DNA of 64,000 nucleotides. Origin: JAJPJE01 sp963724985 (lineage in GTDB: Bacteria > Acidobacteriota > Terriglobia > Terriglobales > Acidobacteriaceae). Made by a program: the position numbers and the translations under genes. Below the pieces are notes generated by a model. The model did no database searches, was not told where the DNA came from, and was given only the letters and a program-made list of their open reading frames with translations. Each line of letters begins with the position of its first letter. The first letter of the stretch is position 1. This document shows, in pieces, positions 43,522 to 53,638 of this stretch. The stretch spans positions 124,001 to 188,000 of the forward strand of contig CAVRWV010000016.1 of NCBI GenBank assembly GCA_963724985.1, read 5' to 3'.

Positions 43522-44382
43522 ATGGCTTGGTTTAAACGCGAATCCAGTACGGTTGATGCCTCGGGCGAGAAGAAAGTCCGAACCGAAGGCTTGTGGGTCA
43601 AGTGTGACGACTGCCACAAAATCATTTGGAAGAAAGACCTCGATGCGAATCTGAACGTCTGCCCGAATTGCGGCCGTCACTTCCGCATCGACGCGCGTAC
43701 CCGCCTGGCGCAACTGTTCGACGGCGGCGACTATGAAGTAGCAGACAATAATCTGACCACCACCGATCCGCTGAAGTTTGTCGATCTGAAGGCCTATTCC
43801 GATCGCCTGAAGCGCGCGCAGAAAGATACCGGGCTCTCCGACGCAATCATCAATGCACGTGGAAAGATTGAAGGCCATACGGCGATCATCAGTGCCATGG
43901 AGTATGCATTCATCGGCGGGAGCATGGGAACGGTAGTGGGCGAGGTCATCACCCGCGCCATCGAAAAAGCTACGGACGAACGCCTGCCGCTGATCGTGGT
44001 ATCCGCTTCCGGCGGCGCGCGCATGATGGAAGGCGTCATCAGCCTGATGCAGCTGGCAAAGATCTCAGCCGCTCTGGCTCGGATGGATAGTGAAAAGGTG
44101 CCTTACATCTCGGTGCTTACGGATCCGACCACGGGCGGCGTTACGGCGTCATTCGCCATGCTCGGAGATCTGAATATCGCCGAACCGGGTGCGCTGATTG
44201 GTTTCGCCGGGCCGCGCGTGATCGAGCAGACGATTCGTCAGAAGCTGCCCGAAGGTTTCCAGCGCAGTGAATTCCTGATGCAGCACGGCATGCTCGACGC
44301 GGTCGTACACCGGCGGGATTTGAAGTCCTACATCGCACGCGCGATCGGATTCATGTCGCCGAACGGCGCGAAGTCAGCCTAG
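43522..44382 (+). CDS. accD: Acetyl-CoA carboxylase carboxyltransferase subunit beta
   Basis: A 286-residue protein. An N-terminal zinc ribbon (KCDDCHKIIWKKDL and VCPNCGRHF) precedes the crotonase-like carboxyltransferase core: SGGARMMEGVISLMQLAKIS, YISVLTDPTTGGVTASFAML and EPGALIGFAGPRVIEQTI. With AccA it transfers the carboxyl group to acetyl-CoA, the first step of fatty acid synthesis. AccD followed by folC, as here, is a common gene order, interrupted only by one small opposite-strand gene. Confidence 0.97.
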   Translation: MAWFKRESSTVDASGEKKVRTEGLWVKCDDCHKIIWKKDLDANLNVCPNCGRHFRIDARTRLAQLFDGGDYEVADNNLTTTDPLKFVDLKAYSDRLKRAQKDTGLSDAIINARGKIEGHTAIISAMEYAFIGGSMGTVVGEVITRAIEKATDERLPLIVVSASGGARMMEGVISLMQLAKISAALARMDSEKVPYISVLTDPTTGGVTASFAMLGDLNIAEPGALIGFAGPRVIEQTIRQKLPEGFQRSEFLMQHGMLDAVVHRRDLKSYIARAIGFMSPNGAKSA

Positions 44383-44402
44383 CTTACAGACTGGTTTATG
44401 GA

Positions 44403-44424
44403 GCCCACTCGCCCTCGAGTGGGC
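44403..44424. terminator. Hairpin terminator between accD and the convergent small gene
   Basis: GCCCACTCG and CGAGTGGGC form a perfect 9-bp stem with a CCCT loop, 20 bases after accD and about 50 bases after the end of the opposite small gene. T-runs are weak on both strands. Confidence 0.65.
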
Positions 44425-44472
44425 AAAGTTCGACCTTCTGCTCCACCGTAATCTCTAGTGTGGGTTTCGAGC

Positions 44473-44640
44473 TTAGTTGTTTTCTACGAGGTTGGCGGGG
44501 ACGGGTTCCGGCGCAGTCTTCCCAACTTTGGAATACGACTCGCACAGGCAGATCTTGCATTCTCCGTAGCCGAACATACCCAGCTGCGGTGGACGGTGAT
44601 CGCGCTTCTCGTGCCCGCATTCGCAATGTGCTTTCGCCAT
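44473..44640 (-). CDS. Small cysteine-rich zinc-ribbon-like protein (55 residues)
   Basis: A 55-codon frame from ATG 44640 to TAA at 44473. It begins MAKAHCECGHEKRDHRPP and continues GYGECKICLCESYSKVG, giving CxC and CxxCxC clusters (Cys 6, 8, 28, 31, 33) with nearby His, as in small zinc-binding proteins. Codon pattern is regular and it fills the gap between accD and folC. I cannot name a family. Its role may be nucleic acid or protein binding; that is a guess from the zinc-ribbon look. Confidence 0.65.
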   Translation of the reverse strand: MAKAHCECGHEKRDHRPPQLGMFGYGECKICLCESYSKVGKTAPEPVPANLVENN

Positions 44641-44732
44641 ACTTCCATCCTACACGGGACTTGCCGGTTGTGCCAGAAAAGCTCGTCTAATCCGCATAAA
44701 GCCAGCATTTATAATCCGTTTTGAACGTCTGC

Positions 44733-46079
44733 ATGTCCTACCAAACGGCTGTCGAGCAGCTCTATCACCTGGGCCACGAACTGGCGCAAACGCCCACGCA
44801 TAAATTCGACCTGGCGCACATGAGGGTGTTGCTCGGGGCACTGTGTGACCCGCAGCACAAGTTTCGTTCCGTCCTGATTGCCGGGACCAACGGCAAGGGG
44901 TCGACGGCCGCCACCCTGGCCTCGATCCTGCGCGCTGCTGGACACAAGACCGGACTCTATACGTCGCCCCATCTGGTCAGTATCAGCGAGCGGATTCGGA
45001 TCGGCGGGCAGCAGATCAGCGAAAGCGATTTCGCGGCAGCTCATGAGCGAGTAGAAGCCCTTGCCGCAAAACTGGTTTCGGCTGGATCATTGCCCTGGCA
45101 TCCCAGTTTCTTCGAAATGCTGACGGCTATGGCATTTCTCTACTTCGCAGAACAGCAGCTCGAGATCGCGGTGCTCGAAGTCGGCATGGGCGGACGACTG
45201 GATGCAACGAACGTCGTTGAGCCGCTGGTTTCGGTGATCACCGACATCTCGCTCGATCACCAGAAATTTCTCGGCAATACCATCGCCGAAATTGCGCAGG
45301 AGAAGGCTGGCATCATCCACCCTGGCGGATTGCTGGTTACCCTTCCGCAGCATCCGCAGGCGAACGACGTCATCGGCAAAGCGGTGATGGAACGCAATGC
45401 TACGGCAGTGAGCGCGGTGCAGTACATGCCTCCGGTTTCGCCGGGGACCGAGGGCACGGCTTGGGAGACGCAAGCAGGTGCACGCAATCGCTATCCGCTG
45501 ACCGTGATGGGCAATGAGATCGTCGTGGATTCGCCGCTGGTTGGCCGCCATCAGCTGCGCAACATCGCACTGGCGATCGCCGCGGCCGAGCAATTAGATC
45601 GTGCGGGGATTCGCATCTCTGCCAACGATATCGAACGCGGTATTCGCGAAACCGAATGGCCCGGCCGATTCCAGGTGATTCCGGCGACCGCGACTTCGCC
45701 AGAGATCGTGATGGACGTCGCGCATAATCCGGCCGGAGCATGGGCTCTGCGCTCGGCGCTCTCCGAACGCTACGAAGAACATCGCATTACGATTCTGTTC
45801 GGAGTGCTTCGCGACAAAGCTGTCGGCGAGATCGCCGAAATCCTGTTCCCGATCGCCGATACGGTCGTCGCGACGCACGTCGACAATCCACGATCCGCCT
45901 CACCCGAGGAGATCATCGCGGCCGGAGCACGTACAGGAGCGAGTATCATCGCCGAAGCAGATTTCGCTCGCGCGATGGAAAAGGGCTTCCACGTTGCCAT
46001 GCAGAATCCCGACGGCCTGTTGGTGATCACCGGATCGATTTACACAGTGGGAGCTGCGAGTGCATGGCTCAGACCTTGA
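44733..46079 (+). CDS. folC: Dihydrofolate synthase / folylpolyglutamate synthase
   Basis: A 448-residue Mur-ligase-family enzyme from ATG 44733. VLIAGTNGKGSTAATLASIL is the P-loop, TGLYTSPHLVSISERIRIGG the substrate loop, and AVLEVGMGGRLDATNVVEPL the next signature; the C-terminal domain contains VMDVAHNPAGAWALRSAL and ILFGVLRDKAV. It adds glutamate to dihydropteroate and folates. Length and motifs are normal. Confidence 0.96.
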   Translation: MSYQTAVEQLYHLGHELAQTPTHKFDLAHMRVLLGALCDPQHKFRSVLIAGTNGKGSTAATLASILRAAGHKTGLYTSPHLVSISERIRIGGQQISESDFAAAHERVEALAAKLVSAGSLPWHPSFFEMLTAMAFLYFAEQQLEIAVLEVGMGGRLDATNVVEPLVSVITDISLDHQKFLGNTIAEIAQEKAGIIHPGGLLVTLPQHPQANDVIGKAVMERNATAVSAVQYMPPVSPGTEGTAWETQAGARNRYPLTVMGNEIVVDSPLVGRHQLRNIALAIAAAEQLDRAGIRISANDIERGIRETEWPGRFQVIPATATSPEIVMDVAHNPAGAWALRSALSERYEEHRITILFGVLRDKAVGEIAEILFPIADTVVATHVDNPRSASPEEIIAAGARTGASIIAEADFARAMEKGFHVAMQNPDGLLVITGSIYTVGAASAWLRP

Positions 46080-46276
46080 GAAAGCCGCCTCTGTCCTCAG
46101 ATTTTGTCAGCTTGTCCCGCACTTCTGCATGTATCAAATCGTGTCACAATTTTGACTGACTACTGATTGCTGACGGCTGACTGCTACGCCGTACATGTCC
46201 TGTCGATTCAACGGATTTCCAAATTCGCGCGACTAAATTCGCGTACTCACGTTCATACTGAGCGGGAGGGAGTTCA

Positions 46277-46569
46277 ATGAAAAACAAGCTCATAGCAGCA
46301 TTGTTTGGGATGTCACTTCTTGTGGGTAGCGCGAGCGCGCAGATTGTGGTGCGGATCGGACCGCCCCCGCCGCCGCGTCACGAATTTGTCCCCGTTGCCC
46401 CTGGGCCTGGCTACGTATGGGTGCCAGGATTCCATCAATACGATGGGCGTGCCTACGCATGGGTACCCGGACACTACGTGTTGCGCCGCATCCGCATGCG
46501 CGCTGGGTGCCGGGACACTGGGTTGAGCATCGCGGTGGATGGATGTGGAGAGAGGGACACTGGCGATAA
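46277..46569 (+). pseudogene. YXWGXW-type secreted repeat protein, frameshifted
   Basis: From ATG 46277 (GAGGGAG upstream): signal peptide (AALFGMSLLVGSASAQ), then YVWVPGFHQYDGRAYAWVPG. The annotated frame then turns into Arg/Gly nonsense, while another frame continues HARWVPGHWVEHRGGWMWRE and stops at 46569, restoring the Trp-rich repeats of the YXWGXW family. The shift lies at about 46480-46490. Function of the family is unknown; it is probably a periplasmic structural protein. Confidence 0.8.
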
Positions 46570-46666
46570 GGCAGTAGCCAGTAGCTAGAAGTTAGTAGTC
46601 AGAAAAAATTCGGCGTGATCCAAAGCTTTTACGTGGGAAGAAGAAGACTGACTGCTGAGAAACTGA

Positions 46667-47692
46667 CTACTGAATTTGAACCAGCTCTCCATCTTCCGCA
46701 GGAGAAGGCGTGACCGCTTTCTTCTGCGGACCACGCCACCGATCGAGCACCGATACCTGGTGCACACACGAAACGGTGCAGTGGGGAGCGCAGCTCTTCT
46801 CAGTTACATACTCGCGCCGAATATCTTCGACGGTGTATTGCTCCAGCGGCTTGGCAGGATATCCGCGCTGCTGTGAGCAGTAGTGTACGAGCCCGTCTTC
46901 GCAGATATATAGGTAACGCGCTCCCGCACGGCAGCGCCACTCATTCGGCCGGCCGGCGGCGATATTGTCCTGGAATCCGTTGATGCGCGCGTAGCTGCCT
47001 TTTTCCATCGCCTTCATGGCGTGGTAAACCTCGCGCTCGGCTTCGCCCAATGGCATCAGCTGTCCGTCGCCGTTATGAATAATGCCGACAGTCGAAGTGA
47101 AGCCCAGCTCCACCGCGCGATTGCCTACAACCATCGCGTCGTGCGGATCGTGAATGCCTCCGCCAACAACGGAATTGATGTTTACGTGAAACTCGGCGTG
47201 TTCGGCCAGCAGTTGCAGCTTCTTGTCGAGAGTCTTCAGGCTCTTCTTGGAGACGTCGTCGGGCTTCACGTTGTCGATGGAAATCTGCATGTGCTCGAGG
47301 CCGGCGCGGTTCAGGCGCTGTATGCGATCGGCGGTGAGCAGGTAGCCATTGGTGATCATCCCCGAGATGATGCCGTTCCACCGCACCCGCCGGATGATGT
47401 CATCCAGCTGCGGATGTAGCAGCGGTTCGCCGCCGCTGATCGTGACGATCGTCGTGCCCAGTTCCCCGAGCTTGTCGACGCGGGGGAACATGGTCTCGAG
47501 CGGCACGGGATTCGACGTCTTGTCGTACTCGTTGCAATAGGCGCAATCGAGATTGCAGCGGCGCATCGGAATCAGGTGCGCCAGTATCGGATGATCCGTC
47601 GACACCAGTGCCTTGGCAATCATCTTCCACTCGCGCGAGCGGCGATGCATTGCCTTTACTTTTCGGCTTAGACCCTTGGAGTTCCCCATCAT
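46667..47692 (-). CDS. Radical SAM/SPASM-type protein
   Basis: A 341-residue protein. PMRRCNLDCAYCNEYDKT has the CxxxCxxC cluster ligands (Cys 46, 50, 53); TIVTISGGEPLLHPQLDDII is the GGEP SAM-binding motif. The C-terminal part has more Cys in WRCRAGARYLYICEDGLVHY and CAPHCTVSCVHQ, fitting a second Fe-S site as in SPASM/twitch proteins. No peptide substrate is evident next to it, so maturase or cofactor roles remain open. Confidence 0.88.
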   Translation of the reverse strand: MMGNSKGLSRKVKAMHRRSREWKMIAKALVSTDHPILAHLIPMRRCNLDCAYCNEYDKTSNPVPLETMFPRVDKLGELGTTIVTISGGEPLLHPQLDDIIRRVRWNGIISGMITNGYLLTADRIQRLNRAGLEHMQISIDNVKPDDVSKKSLKTLDKKLQLLAEHAEFHVNINSVVGGGIHDPHDAMVVGNRAVELGFTSTVGIIHNGDGQLMPLGEAEREVYHAMKAMEKGSYARINGFQDNIAAGRPNEWRCRAGARYLYICEDGLVHYCSQQRGYPAKPLEQYTVEDIRREYVTEKSCAPHCTVSCVHQVSVLDRWRGPQKKAVTPSPAEDGELVQIQ

Positions 47693-48000
47693 TCTGACTG
47701 GTAAGAGTTTACCGATTGTTAACCTAAAAAGATGCAGAGAAGGCGCGGACGGCAGTTATTACGCGGTGAACGGGGCCTTAGGGTGGCCGAAACGAGCTAA
47801 GCCGTGCCATTGCAACAGCTTAATTCACCACTGAGGCACGACGTGGAGGACCACAGGGTCAAGAACTCGAATCTCCGCTCGGATGACGCTCAGGGGAAAT
47901 CTGCAATCTGAAATCTTGATTCTCGGATTCTCCGTGTCTCCGTGTCGTGGGAAAAATTGGACAGGCGAAGCTGCTGGAAGATACGCTGTCGCCGAAATCC
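47693..48000. other. Divergent intergenic region, nothing recognised
   Basis: About 310 bases between the radical SAM gene and the glycoside hydrolase. Open frames here lack ribosome sites and family patterns. No palindrome or repeat stands out. It presumably holds both promoters. Confidence 0.5.
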
Positions 48001-50128
48001 ATGAAGCCAATTCTTGTCGGGATCCTCCTCGCCCTCATTCAACCACTACTCGTTGCCCAAAACACACCTGCCACTCTCCACGTCGATGCCAATCCGGCGC
48101 ACGCTCACACCTTCGTTCCCAACCGTGCATTGGGAACGTCTATCGACATTCTTCCGAAAGGTGTGGTCGATAAGGTCTACTCGCCGGAGATTCTGAAGGA
48201 ATCGCTTTCCGCGGGATGGGGTCCGATCACCTACCGCCAGAACACGGAATTGCAGATTGCCGCATGGCACTGGAATCCGAATGGATCGTGGAGCGATCCC
48301 GCGCATCAGGGCGGATACTTCACTGGGAGCGCGACGCCGTCGAAGTTCCTCCGCCATTCCTATGGATATCCGCTGCCGCATCGTGGGAACACGCGCAATG
48401 GAGGCACCGAGCGCAACTATTCGCGGCTGACGGACGGCGACGCCAACTCCTACTGGAAAAGCAATCCGTATCTCAGCCAGAAATTCACCGGCGAGCCGGA
48501 CGCGCAACATCCGACATGGGTAGTGATCGATCTCGGCGCGGTCGAGCAAGTCAGCGCCATGCGGATCGCGTGGGCGAATCCCTACGCGCGCAGTTACGAA
48601 GTTCAATATTGGACGGGCGCTGCCGATCCGTTCGTGAAGCCGCTGGACGGTTCGTGGAGTGAATTCGCAAATGGAAAGATAAGCGGCTCGCAGGGCGGCA
48701 CCGCCGATCTGAAGCTGGCCTCAGTTCCAGTTCGCGCGCGATTCCTGCGGATATGGATGACCGAGTCGTCGAATACCTGCGACACACACGGGAGCAGCGA
48801 TCCCCGAAATTGCGTGGGGTTTGCCATCAATGAAATCTATGCTGGCGGTCACGCGAGCAATGGAGACTTCGTCGATCTCGTGCTGCATCGGCCGGATCAG
48901 AATCAGACCGCGACCTACGTCTCTTCGATCGATCCGTGGCACTCGGCGGCCGATCTCGCGGAAGATCAGGGCGATCAAACCGGCCTCGACCTCTTCTATA
49001 CCAGCGGCATCACCAACAAGCTTCCGGCGATGATTCCCGTCGTCGATGCTCTATGGCACGCCCGAGGACGCCGCAGCCGAGATCGCTTACGTCAAGCAGC
49101 GCGGCTATCCGATCTCTTACATCGAGATGGGCGAGGAGCCCGACGGCCAGAACATGATGCCCGAGGATTACGGCGCGCTCTATCTGCAATTCGCCACGGC
49201 GATTCACAAGGTTGATCCGGCGCTGAAGCTTGGCGGCCCGGTGTTCGAGGGAGTGAACGAAGACATCAAGGTCTGGCCGGACGCGCAGGGACGCAGTTCC
49301 TGGCTCGGGCGCTTCATCGATTATCTAAAGGCGCATGATCGGATCGGCGACCTGGCGTTCATGTCATTCGAGCATTACCCGTTCGACGCGTGCGAGACCA
49401 CATGGTCGGATTTGTATCGCGAGCCGCAACTGGTCAGCCACATCCTGCAAGTCTGGCGCGACGATGGCCTGCCGGCGAACGTGCCTATGATGATCACCGA
49501 GAGCAACGTCGCCGCCGCTCAGAACCAGGCGATGACTGACGTTTTTGCTGCCCTCTGGCTCGCCGACAATGCCGGAGCATTTCTCACCGCGGGTGGCGAT
49601 GTCTTCTATCATTCGCCGATTCAGCCCGAGCCGCTGCGCGCCGGATGCCGTGGCTGGGGCACATACGGCAACTTCGTCGCCGACGCCAGCCTGCACATAC
49701 GTAATCACACGTCGCAATACTTCGCGAGCCAGCTGATCAACCTGGAGTGGGTGAAGCAGGGCCCCGATGCGCACAAGATCTTTCCCGCGATTGTCGATCT
49801 GACCGACGATGCTGGCCATGCGCTGATCACCGCCTATCCCGTTCAACGCCCGGATGGCGAGTGGTCAATCATGGCAGTCAACCGCGATCAGTCGAATGCA
49901 CATGCTGTTCGCGTAGTGATTGACGACGGCAGCACGCAGAAGTCTCTTGCCGGGCCAGTGCGCATAGTCAGCTTCGGCAGCGAGCAGTATGTCTGGCATT
50001 CCGATGGGCCAAATAGTCACGCCGATCCTGCTGGACCAGCAGCGGTGAGCACCGTGCAGGCAGGTGCCGACACGGTGTTTACGCTGCCGAAGGCTTCAGT
50101 AACGGTGCTGAGAGGACGGGTGAACTAA
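48001..50128 (+). pseudogene. Secreted glycoside hydrolase-like protein with discoidin (F5/8 type C) domain, one frameshift
   Basis: From ATG 48001 a signal peptide (LVGILLALIQPLLVAQ) leads into LGTSIDILPKGVVDKVYSPE, a GH-A-clan-like opening. Residues about 140-270 are an F5/8 type C carbohydrate-binding domain (RLTDGDANSYWKSNPYLS, WVVIDLGAVEQVSAMRIAWA). At about 49045 the frame breaks; another frame continues ISYIEMGEEPDGQ, FMSFEHYPFDA and MMITESNVAA to 50128, with Glu in the two catalytic positions of a TIM barrel. About 708 residues when joined. Family is uncertain, perhaps near GH39. Confidence 0.72.
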
Positions 50129-50151
50129 GTCGGCTAGGATTTGGATGGGTG

Positions 50152-50188
50152 CCCCACCCTCTAGCCTTCTGTTGGCGTAAGGGTGGGG
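50152..50188. repeat. Palindromic repeat hairpin, second copy
   Basis: CCCCACCCT (50152-50160) pairs with AGGGTGGGG (50180-50188). The segment 50172-50188 is the exact reverse complement of 19872-19888. It lies between convergent genes, as the other copy does. Confidence 0.65.
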
Positions 50189-50194
50189 AGAGCC

Positions 50195-51112
50195 CTACGC
50201 CTTCGCGCTCCAAATCGCAATGCCCGTTGGAGTGGGTTCTGTTTTCTTTGGAGTGCTTTCAGTGATGTATAGATAAGCGAAACCAATAAACATGACTGGC
50301 TGAACCGCAGCCGAAGCTGCCAATCCGATCAGCCGAAGGATCCAGTAGATCGTCCACGTCAGCACAACTCGCGAAGCGAAGACGTGGTTCCACATCCAGA
50401 ACGGAGCGACGAAGGTCAAATAGCCACCGACGACCGATTCGCAGATCAGGGCGACGAGGTACAACATGTGGCCTTCTGTGAGTCGATCGCTTCGCTTGAA
50501 GCTCCTCCAGAACGGCAGGTTCTCCAGCACCAGGGCGGGGATCGCCAGGGCATAGCGCGACAACACGGTGAATGACAGCAAGCCTGTCACATACATTGCC
50601 ACATAGGCAGCATTGAGTGTTGCAGATCGAGTGCCTCTCGCGTGAATCAGGTCCTGCGCTGTGAATCCGATGAAGATCGCCAGACCAAACGCTACGAGGA
50701 CCAGGAAGAAAAATGCAGTGGTCATTACCAGAATCTGTTTAAAGTTTGATCTGGCGACATTCAGACTTTCTTCAACGTCTGGACTGTTTCCACGAAGGAC
50801 TTCTTGTACAGCCACGCTTGTACCTGCAAAAGCAAAGCAGTAAAAAAGAAAGTCTGCAAAAAAACCAAAGAAGCGCACGGCCGTGCTCTCGAATATCTCC
50901 AGCGAGTGACCGTAGCCTTTCGGAATGGTTCGCCAAATCTCGGTGCTCTGCCACATCGAGAGTTGCAGAATCACTGCACCAAACAAAACTGCCGGCCAGA
51001 TCAACTTTTGGAAAAAAGCAAAATGCTGGTGATGGATTCGTGCCACTTCTTTGAGTGATGCGACTTCGTCGGCGAGCCAACTGGATGTGGCAGTCGGATT
51101 CGCAGCGTCCAT
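50195..51112 (-). CDS. Multi-pass membrane protein, unknown
   Basis: A 305-residue protein with about six hydrophobic segments (WPAVLFGAVILQLSMW, FFADFLFYCFAFAGTSVAVQ, TTAFFFLVLVAFGLAIFIGF, AYVAMYVTGLLSFTVLSRYA). The pattern FAGTSVAVQEVLRGNSPDVE and LAIPALVLENLPFWRSFKRS resembles the glycerophosphodiester phosphodiesterase membrane-domain-like superfamily, seen as stand-alone proteins in Acidobacteriota. No catalytic domain is attached. Confidence 0.7.
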   Translation of the reverse strand: MDAANPTATSSWLADEVASLKEVARIHHQHFAFFQKLIWPAVLFGAVILQLSMWQSTEIWRTIPKGYGHSLEIFESTAVRFFGFFADFLFYCFAFAGTSVAVQEVLRGNSPDVEESLNVARSNFKQILVMTTAFFFLVLVAFGLAIFIGFTAQDLIHARGTRSATLNAAYVAMYVTGLLSFTVLSRYALAIPALVLENLPFWRSFKRSDRLTEGHMLYLVALICESVVGGYLTFVAPFWMWNHVFASRVVLTWTIYWILRLIGLAASAAVQPVMFIGFAYLYITESTPKKTEPTPTGIAIWSAKA

Positions 51113-51163
51113 AGACGATTCAGAGCTGCCGATTGTATCCCGAGTAATTGGAATTATCAGTGC

Positions 51164-51928
51164 TTATTTCACCCGCCCGAAGTACATCACCGTCTCGTAC
51201 TCCATTCGCACTTGTCCCTCGACCTGGTATCGCGCGAACAAATCCCCCGCGGCTCGCATGATCTCTTCGTGATCGCGTTCGCCTGCAGCCGGAACATACG
51301 ACGACGATCGCAACCTGCCCAGCAGCCCATCCAAATCGAAGTCTTGGAAGTTGCTGAACCGCCGCACCATCATTCGCGCTGGCTGGAAGAATTCCGCTAT
51401 ATCGCTCTCGGATATATTGCGATGCTTTACCTGCAGATAATCTTTGCCGTAGGTAACAATCAGCTGCTCGTATTCGCGAGCGAACGGCGTGCTTGTCTCA
51501 TCACGATCGTTCCATAGCAGGACGATCCAACCGCTCGGCCGCAGAATTCGCGTAAACTCCTGCTTGGCGCGTTCACGATCGAACCAATGAAAAGCCTGCC
51601 CAACTGTTACAAAGTCCACAGACGCCGCGGCCATCGTTGTTTCTTCCGCCGACCCCGCTACGGCATGGAATCTCGGTTGCTCGCCCAGCCATTGGATCGC
51701 CGCAGACCGCATACGCTCGTTCGGTTCCACCACATAAACGGTGTTCCCATTCGACAAAAAGAGCTGGCTCAGAATGCCTGTGCCAGCTCCGATATCGGCG
51801 ATGATCGAAGCAGCCGTCAATCCGCACTCGCGTTGAAGCGTTGTCACCACCTCAGCTGGATACGACGGGCGGTAGCGAACATAATCTTCTACCCGATTCG
51901 AGAAGCGAGTCTTGGAATCACTCGCCAT
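51164..51928 (-). CDS. Class I SAM-dependent methyltransferase
   Basis: A 254-residue protein. FSNRVEDYVRYRPSYPAEVV precedes motif I IIADIGAGTGILSQLFL; VYVVEPNERMRSAA is motif post-I, and VGQAFHWFDRERAKQEFTRI with PSGWIVLLWNDRD complete the fold. This is the family of small-molecule methyltransferases of the Methyltransf_11 type; the substrate is unknown. It shares one base with the end of the DinB gene start region (51928) and is likely cotranscribed with it. Confidence 0.88.
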   Translation of the reverse strand: MASDSKTRFSNRVEDYVRYRPSYPAEVVTTLQRECGLTAASIIADIGAGTGILSQLFLSNGNTVYVVEPNERMRSAAIQWLGEQPRFHAVAGSAEETTMAAASVDFVTVGQAFHWFDRERAKQEFTRILRPSGWIVLLWNDRDETSTPFAREYEQLIVTYGKDYLQVKHRNISESDIAEFFQPARMMVRRFSNFQDFDLDGLLGRLRSSSYVPAAGERDHEEIMRAAGDLFARYQVEGQVRMEYETVMYFGRVK

Positions 51929-52455
51929 TACTTCGCAGGCTTAGCCGTTGGCGGCAGCAGCCCGCTTAGCCGCAGATACATTGCCGCCTGCGCATAATGG
52001 TCGGACCATCCGCCCACCATGAAGAACAGGGCCGTCGCCTTGGTAGCCTTGCGCCCGCCGAACAGTGTCGCCTCGTCCCCGAGCTTCGCGTCGCTGAATC
52101 CTGCCAGCGCTTTTCCGCAGTAATCAAACGAGGCGTTCATCGCTGCGACCAGTTTGTCCTTCGGCGTGGTGTCGCTCAGCTCTTCTTTCGCTGGCGCTGG
52201 CACCGTACCCAGCTGCGCGCACAGATTGTTGTTCGACTCCGTTACGTGCACCGCGATGTGCGCGAACGGCTCCTGCTGCGGTGTCGGCTTGAACGAGAAC
52301 TTGTCGGCGGGCATTTCGTCGACCGCGGCGGGAAGATTCTTCGCTTGCCGCTGCATGATCAGCTTTACAGAATCAGTAACTGGATTCGAAGACTGTTGGG
52401 CCAGCGCAGAGCTGGCAGCAAGGAACAGGCACGCACAACCAAGGACAACTTTCAT
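51928..52455 (-). CDS. Secreted DinB-family protein
   Basis: A 175-residue protein. ATG 52455 opens a signal peptide (VVLGCACLFLAASSALAQ); the frame to 52515 is not needed. The mature part is a DinB four-helix bundle: AVDEMPADKFSFKPTPQQEP, AHIAVHVTESNNNLCAQLG and GGWSDHYAQAAMYLRLSGLL, with His at the metal positions. Exported DinB proteins are common in Acidobacteriota; their role is unknown. Its stop shares one base with the methyltransferase start. Confidence 0.88.
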   Translation of the reverse strand: MKVVLGCACLFLAASSALAQQSSNPVTDSVKLIMQRQAKNLPAAVDEMPADKFSFKPTPQQEPFAHIAVHVTESNNNLCAQLGTVPAPAKEELSDTTPKDKLVAAMNASFDYCGKALAGFSDAKLGDEATLFGGRKATKATALFFMVGGWSDHYAQAAMYLRLSGLLPPTAKPAK

Positions 52456-52521
52456 CGACTCACCCCTCGAGCAAAAGCATAAATCGCCGGGGAGAGAAGA
52501 ACAAATCGCGCCCAAGAAAAA

Positions 52522-52543
52522 ACCGGCAACTAGAGTTGCCGGT
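52522..52543 (-). terminator. Intrinsic terminator of the Yip1-like gene
   Basis: On the minus strand ACCGGCAACT and AGTTGCCGGT form a perfect 10-bp stem, followed by a run of six T. It lies about 110 bases after the reconstructed Yip1-like stop. Confidence 0.8.
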
Positions 52544-52651
52544 ATAAGGGAATGGAGGGAATACCAATTGACTCTAGCTTGGAACGGTGACGTCTCTCTT
52601 TCTTGCAGATGACGTTATGTTCATCGTATACGCCTGATGCGAGATCACAAG

Positions 52652-53437
52652 CTACATCGCCGCGAACCCAACGTCCGATCAGCGTCACGACGATATACCA
52701 GCCGAACACAATGGCGGCCGACGTTCCTTTTTTGGCCTTGCTGATGCAAGTGAACCCAATGGCCATCAGCGCAAGAGTCCAGATCGTGAAGACATCAATC
52801 GACGGAGGCCAGCTTGTAAAGAGCCGGATGATCGGTTGAACTCAGGAAGAAGCCGGGATTGGTCGCGATCGGATTGTCGATGCGGAATGCATCGGGATCG
52901 GACCCCGCGAGTAAAGACACAATTGCCAGCAGTGTCCTGATGATCGCCCGGCAAGAAAGCATACATCGTGACCGCCATCGTTGCTCCGAACTTCATCTGC
53001 GTACCCGCTCCGAAGTTGAATGTGCCCAACAACACTGCGGCAATGATCACTGCAACATAACAGGATGAAAAGCGGCGAACAGTACGTGATGCCCTGCGTG
53101 ATCTTCACTGCAAGCGCCATGTTCTGTGCGCGTTGATCCGGTGGCAGCTTTTCCATTCGCTCCACTTGCTTCGGGTTCGATTGCATTTGCGTATTCGTAA
53201 TCTTCTCGAAATCCGATCTTCTGGCCCGCCACGCATGACGAAAGCCAGCGAGATAACCGACATCAGCAGCCACGGCAGCCACCAGCTCGGGCTGCGATTG
53301 ATATCGGTGAACGTCTTACTGGGTGCGATGAACGTATCGATGATGCGCGACGTCTGTGAGAGTCCTTCGCCCGGCGGAACTGCCGAGACGGAACCATTTG
53401 GTGCTGGAGCAGGTGTAGTGCCCATGCTGTCCTCCAT
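52652..53437 (-). pseudogene. Yip1-family membrane protein, at least four frameshifts
   Basis: From ATG 53437: IDTFIAPSKTFTDINRSPSW is the family opening, then WLPWLLMSVISLAFV. Coherent pieces continue in changing frames: VERMEKLPPDQRAQNMALAV, IIAAVLLGTFNFGAGTQMKF, AFRIDNPIATNPGFFLSSTD, VFTIWTLALMAIGFTCISK and VVTLIG followed by VGFAAM and a stop at 52652. Joined, it is a roughly 260-residue Yip1-like protein with four or five membrane spans. So many shifts in 800 bases make it either decayed or badly sequenced. Confidence 0.75.
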
Positions 53438-53638
53438 GACACGCTTTCTGGGATTTGCGAGATTCTACCGCTGCTCACGATCATTGTCAGTTGACGTTTG
53501 TCATAAAAAACAGTTGTTAGTTGCCAGTTGCTAGTGGTTAGAAGAACCGCCATAGCCAGCGCAAGGGCCTGAAGTTGGGCAATGACAATCATTGCGCTGG
53601 CAGTTCCAGCGACTGACGACTTCCTCCTGGGCAAAGAA

